From assembly GCA_014382645.1 (NCBI GenBank), contig JACNJI010000210.1:1-8216 (forward strand): a stretch of 8,216 nucleotides of DNA, written 5' to 3'. Under the pieces are notes generated by a model, which did not search any database, had not been told where the DNA came from, and worked only from the letters and a program-made list of their open reading frames with translations. Every line of letters begins with the position of its first letter. Position 1 is the stretch's first letter. This document shows positions 6,010 through 8,216 of the stretch, in pieces. Origin of the DNA: Verrucomicrobiota bacterium (GTDB lineage: Bacteria > Verrucomicrobiota > Verrucomicrobiia > Opitutales > Seribacteraceae). The translations under genes were made by a program, and so were the position numbers.

Positions 6010-6857
6010 GATTCTAGGATTTTCCGAATTTTCGATTCAGCGAGAGGACCATTCGGATGCCATGCGAATAGGTTGTTTGTTTTAGTACCAACGGATTCAT
6101 TTCTTTCAGCATCCAAAATAGAGTAACCTAAATCTTTCAGGAAGTCTATTGCCTGTTCTTGCTTTGGAGGAAAGGACTCCATGATGATAAGAGGTTTGTC
6201 GCTTTTTAGGGAACTTTTACCGCCGCGCAATACTTCGTTCTCGTGACCCTCGACGTCGATTTTGATTAAGTGAGGTTTTGTTTGCTCTGTTACAAATGAA
6301 TCAAGAGTTTCACGTCGGACATCGATAGTTGTAGTTGCATGACCGAGATATTTTTCTACCCAAGGTGTATCTCCGTTCGATATCATCCCGGTCGCAGAGG
6401 TATACGAATCCTTTTGAAAGCATACTTGCCCTGCTTTATCGCTCAGGGCTACTCCCTCTATTCTTACATTTTTCAAGTCGGAGTTAGAGATAGTCATACG
6501 AAGGAGTTCAATGTTCTCGGGGTCGGGTTCAAAGGCGATGACGGAAGCGTCTGAGCTTGCCTCTGAAATCTGCCAGGCATATCTCCCGTGATTTGCTCCA
6601 ACGTCATAGAAGTTGATAGCAGGTTCAATCTTCTTCAGTGCTCCGATGAGTAATCCGAATAAGTTCGTGATCTCCGGTTCTATCTTACTCTTGTTCCATC
6701 GCACGGATGCATGGGTAACCGGTCGTATGGCGACAGGGAATCGATATCCAATGTTACATAACTTTGGTTTGTTGAAGCGGCTTTGCAAAAGTTTTGAAAA
6801 TGCACGGGTTTTCCGCAAACAGTGCAAAGGAGAAGAAAAGAAAAGGGGGATGTCCAC
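6006..6857 (-). CDS. FkbM family SAM-dependent methyltransferase
   Basis: FkbM enzymes are class I methyltransferases, often acting on sugar hydroxyls in polysaccharide clusters. Of the 283 residues, the N-terminal 80 are poorly conserved. The Rossmann core follows, with SAM-binding motif I FYDVGANHGRYA (83-94), the acidic strand end AFEPDPENI (108-116), VALSD (136-140) and the FkbM hallmark LIKIDVEGHENEVLRG (197-212). A strand MESFPP (226-231) and a short C-terminal lobe complete it. Length is normal. The start is GTG (6855-6857), which shares one base with the TAG of the upstream glycosyltransferase (TAGTG). The stop TGA overlaps the GTG of the next glycosyltransferase, so all three are likely translationally coupled. 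Its place between two glycosyltransferases suggests O-methylation of a surface glycan residue; this is inferred from context. Confidence 0.92.
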   Translation of the reverse strand: MDIPLFFSSPLHCLRKTRAFSKLLQSRFNKPKLCNIGYRFPVAIRPVTHASVRWNKSKIEPEITNLFGLLIGALKKIEPAINFYDVGANHGRYAWQISEASSDASVIAFEPDPENIELLRMTISNSDLKNVRIEGVALSDKAGQVCFQKDSYTSATGMISNGDTPWVEKYLGHATTTIDVRRETLDSFVTEQTKPHLIKIDVEGHENEVLRGGKSSLKSDKPLIIMESFPPKQEQAIDFLKDLGYSILDAERNESVGTKTNNLFAWHPNGPLAESKIRKILES

Positions 6858-7993
6858 TACTTTGATTCAACCAGCCTTTGGTATAAGTTTTCATAAGCTT
6901 GGGCGCATTCCCTTGCTTTGGGAATATGTGGCGGAGGTCCATTTGTCCTATCGGCATCCAAGACCTCTTTGATTTTTGCAACTATGTCTTTTGTGCTCAT
7001 GGGATCGACGTAAGTGGCGGACGATCCCAGAATGTCATCCATTGCACCAGTTCTCGACGCTATAACGGAACACCCCAAGGATCTAGCCTCCAAGGGAGGC
7101 CAGCCAAATCCTTCTATTAGGGAAGGAAATATCAATGCATTGGCGTGTTCGTAGAGGGTTTGGAGTCCGGATTCGGATAAATCGGAAAGGACTATCAACT
7201 CATTGGGGTTATTTTTAAGCCACCTCTCTGTTTTCTCAGTCAGTTCTTCCGGTTGAGGCACCGGACCAACGAGAACGAGCTTAAGATTATTGAAGTTCCC
7301 TCCTTCTTTTACATCAACAAAGGCTTTAAACAGTCTCTTCCTGTTTTTGTACCACGCTGAACTTCCAACATGCAAAAGGAAGCTAGTCCCCATCAGGTTG
7401 AATGGCAGTTCTCCGATGGAATTGTCGTCGACACGTTTCGATTGAACTCCGAGATGAATCACAGCCGAACGACCTTTTGAGGAGGGTGTGATTCGATTCA
7501 AATCCATTTCCGTCCGGGATGAATCGCAGCCATAGGCATCAGCATAGGAAAGTGAGCGATGAATCCAATTTTGCAACCGTTTACCATTCGCAGATGTTTT
7601 GGGGGCTTTGGGGAATTCGTTCCGAGCGGTCCGTAGAGCGATCAAGTCATGGCAAGTCAACAGCTTTGGTATCGATGTGAGCCTTTTGATCTTCGGTAGG
7701 TAAACGGAATTGGAGTGATCGATAACGTGTGCAAGCTCGATTGGGTTTGACTTGCATTGTAAGCGACGGGTCAGGGATCGAGGAAACAAAAGGTACTTGT
7801 CGAGGTAGCCTGCCCATTTTTTCCAATTGTCCGATGGGCAGAGCTTGCGGAGATGGGCTTTCGGGTGAATCTCCTCGAGGTTCACTCCATCTTCTGGAAG
7901 GTGGGATAGGAGCAAGTCTGCAAAACGGAGCATGCTTCGCTGCCGGTCTTCACGGTAGTTGGTAAGCAGAAGAACTCGAATGGCCTTAGCCAT
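6857..7993 (-). CDS. GT4 family (group 1) glycosyltransferase
   Basis: This GT-B enzyme of 378 residues probably adds a sugar, with retention of configuration, during assembly of a surface polysaccharide. After a first strand AIRVLLLTNY (about 4-13), the N-terminal domain includes ELAHVIDHSNSVYLPK (about 86-101) and LLTCHDLIALR (about 111-121). The C-terminal donor domain has LLHVGSSAWYKNRKRL (about 206-221), LKLVLVGP (about 237-244), ALIFPSLIEGFGWPPLEA (about 286-303; the two Glu of EGFGWPPLE are the GT4 EX7E pair) and SLGCSVIASRTGAMDDILG (about 305-323). I chose ATG 7991-7993, where TAATG overlaps the upstream stop; the frame is open 12 codons further, but those residues lie inside the upstream gene and precede the first strand. 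The mannosyl-transferase-like DHSN/HDL features do not fix the sugar. Confidence 0.92.
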   Translation of the reverse strand: MAKAIRVLLLTNYREDRQRSMLRFADLLLSHLPEDGVNLEEIHPKAHLRKLCPSDNWKKWAGYLDKYLLFPRSLTRRLQCKSNPIELAHVIDHSNSVYLPKIKRLTSIPKLLTCHDLIALRTARNEFPKAPKTSANGKRLQNWIHRSLSYADAYGCDSSRTEMDLNRITPSSKGRSAVIHLGVQSKRVDDNSIGELPFNLMGTSFLLHVGSSAWYKNRKRLFKAFVDVKEGGNFNNLKLVLVGPVPQPEELTEKTERWLKNNPNELIVLSDLSESGLQTLYEHANALIFPSLIEGFGWPPLEARSLGCSVIASRTGAMDDILGSSATYVDPMSTKDIVAKIKEVLDADRTNGPPPHIPKARECAQAYENLYQRLVESK

Positions 7994-8216
7994 TAAGCTG
8001 GTTTCTTGGCTAGGGCGGCGGCAAGACATAAGCCACTACCAAAAGCTGCAAATCCAAGGTTTGTAGATTGCCCTAAGGGACTAAACAGAATTATTGGGCC
8101 GGCAGCACCAAATAAGAATATGGGGAGGTAACTGTCTTTTTTTATGCAATTGATGCATGTTTTTAGCAAATCTTTCGCAATCCAAATTCTCCACAGCACA
8201 AAAAGAATTCCTATCA
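7993..8216 (-). CDS. Polytopic membrane protein, C-terminal part only; possibly O-antigen ligase/polymerase
   Basis: The frame is open to the right edge, so only the last 73 or so codons are seen; the GTG at 8197-8199 is internal rather than a start. The fragment has a hydrophobic helix (GILFVLWRIWIAKDLL), a short Cys/Lys-containing loop, then two hydrophobic stretches: LPIFLFGAAGPIILF, then after SPLGQSTN a Gly/Ala-rich helix GFAAFGSGLCLAAALA. The tail is AKKPA, and the stop TAA overlaps the next ATG (TAATG). A C-terminus with several helices at the head of a glycosyltransferase run fits Wzy/WaaL-type O-antigen polymerases or ligases, but no diagnostic motif is in view, so that assignment is context only. 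Confidence 0.55.
   Translation of the reverse strand, partial: IGILFVLWRIWIAKDLLKTCINCIKKDSYLPIFLFGAAGPIILFSPLGQSTNLGFAAFGSGLCLAAALAKKPA

Noticed and set aside
7994..8029. Earlier start for the GT4 gene at 8029
   Set aside because: The added 12 residues lie within the upstream membrane-protein gene; TAATG coupling at 7993 and the position of the first beta strand favour the later start.
1..8216. CRISPR arrays, insertion sequences, tRNA or rRNA genes, toxin-antitoxin or defence modules
   Set aside because: No regularly spaced repeats, transposase-like ORFs, terminal inverted repeats or cloverleaf sequences were seen by reading both strands.

Overview
The window comes from a bacterial chromosome of moderate GC content. 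It is diderm-like: it carries cell-surface glycan glycosyltransferases, an FkbM methyltransferase, a candidate lipoprotein and a YajC translocon subunit. The style of the DEAD-box helicase (DEVD in place of DEAD), the YajC N-terminus (AMAPGG, then a Gly-rich stretch before the membrane helix) and the GluQ-RS resemble Verrucomicrobiota, perhaps Opitutae/Puniceicoccales. This placement rests on remembered family resemblance, not on a search. Most starts lack a clear Shine-Dalgarno and instead have A/T-rich leaders.

Region 1 (1-2319, minus strand): a gene of the DUF445 family, then an MscS-type mechanosensitive channel 37 bases downstream, then yajC 89 bases further on. The yajC reading frame is cut by an in-frame TGA, after which conserved YajC sequence continues in the same frame to the window edge. 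Region 2 (2320-2657): mostly a small plus-strand gene for a candidate lipoprotein, apparently frameshifted at a run of five A's, followed by a strong bidirectional terminator at 2607-2634. Region 3 (2658-5175): msrB and a DEAD-box RNA helicase form a minus-strand pair (11-base gap in coordinates 3066-3075 between stop and start). They are divergent from a plus-strand gene for glutamyl-queuosine tRNA(Asp) synthetase (GluQ-RS), with a 60-base intergenic region holding a perfect 7-bp inverted repeat. Region 4 (5149-8216, minus strand): a tightly overlapped surface-polysaccharide operon, read as polytopic membrane protein (partial, at the window edge), GT4 glycosyltransferase, FkbM methyltransferase, then a GT2 WaaE/KdtX-like glycosyltransferase. 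Its last gene overlaps the 3' end of gluQ tail to tail.

The glycan operon probably builds and O-methylates a lipopolysaccharide or exopolysaccharide. The other genes are housekeeping: protein export, osmotic protection, methionine-sulfoxide repair, RNA remodelling and tRNA modification. I see no CRISPR, no mobile element and no obviously new defence system. The most notable points are the interrupted yajC, the frameshifted lipoprotein gene, and a GluQ-RS that lacks the usual zinc ligands and most of the region after its KMSKS-type motif, at the boundary with the glycan operon.
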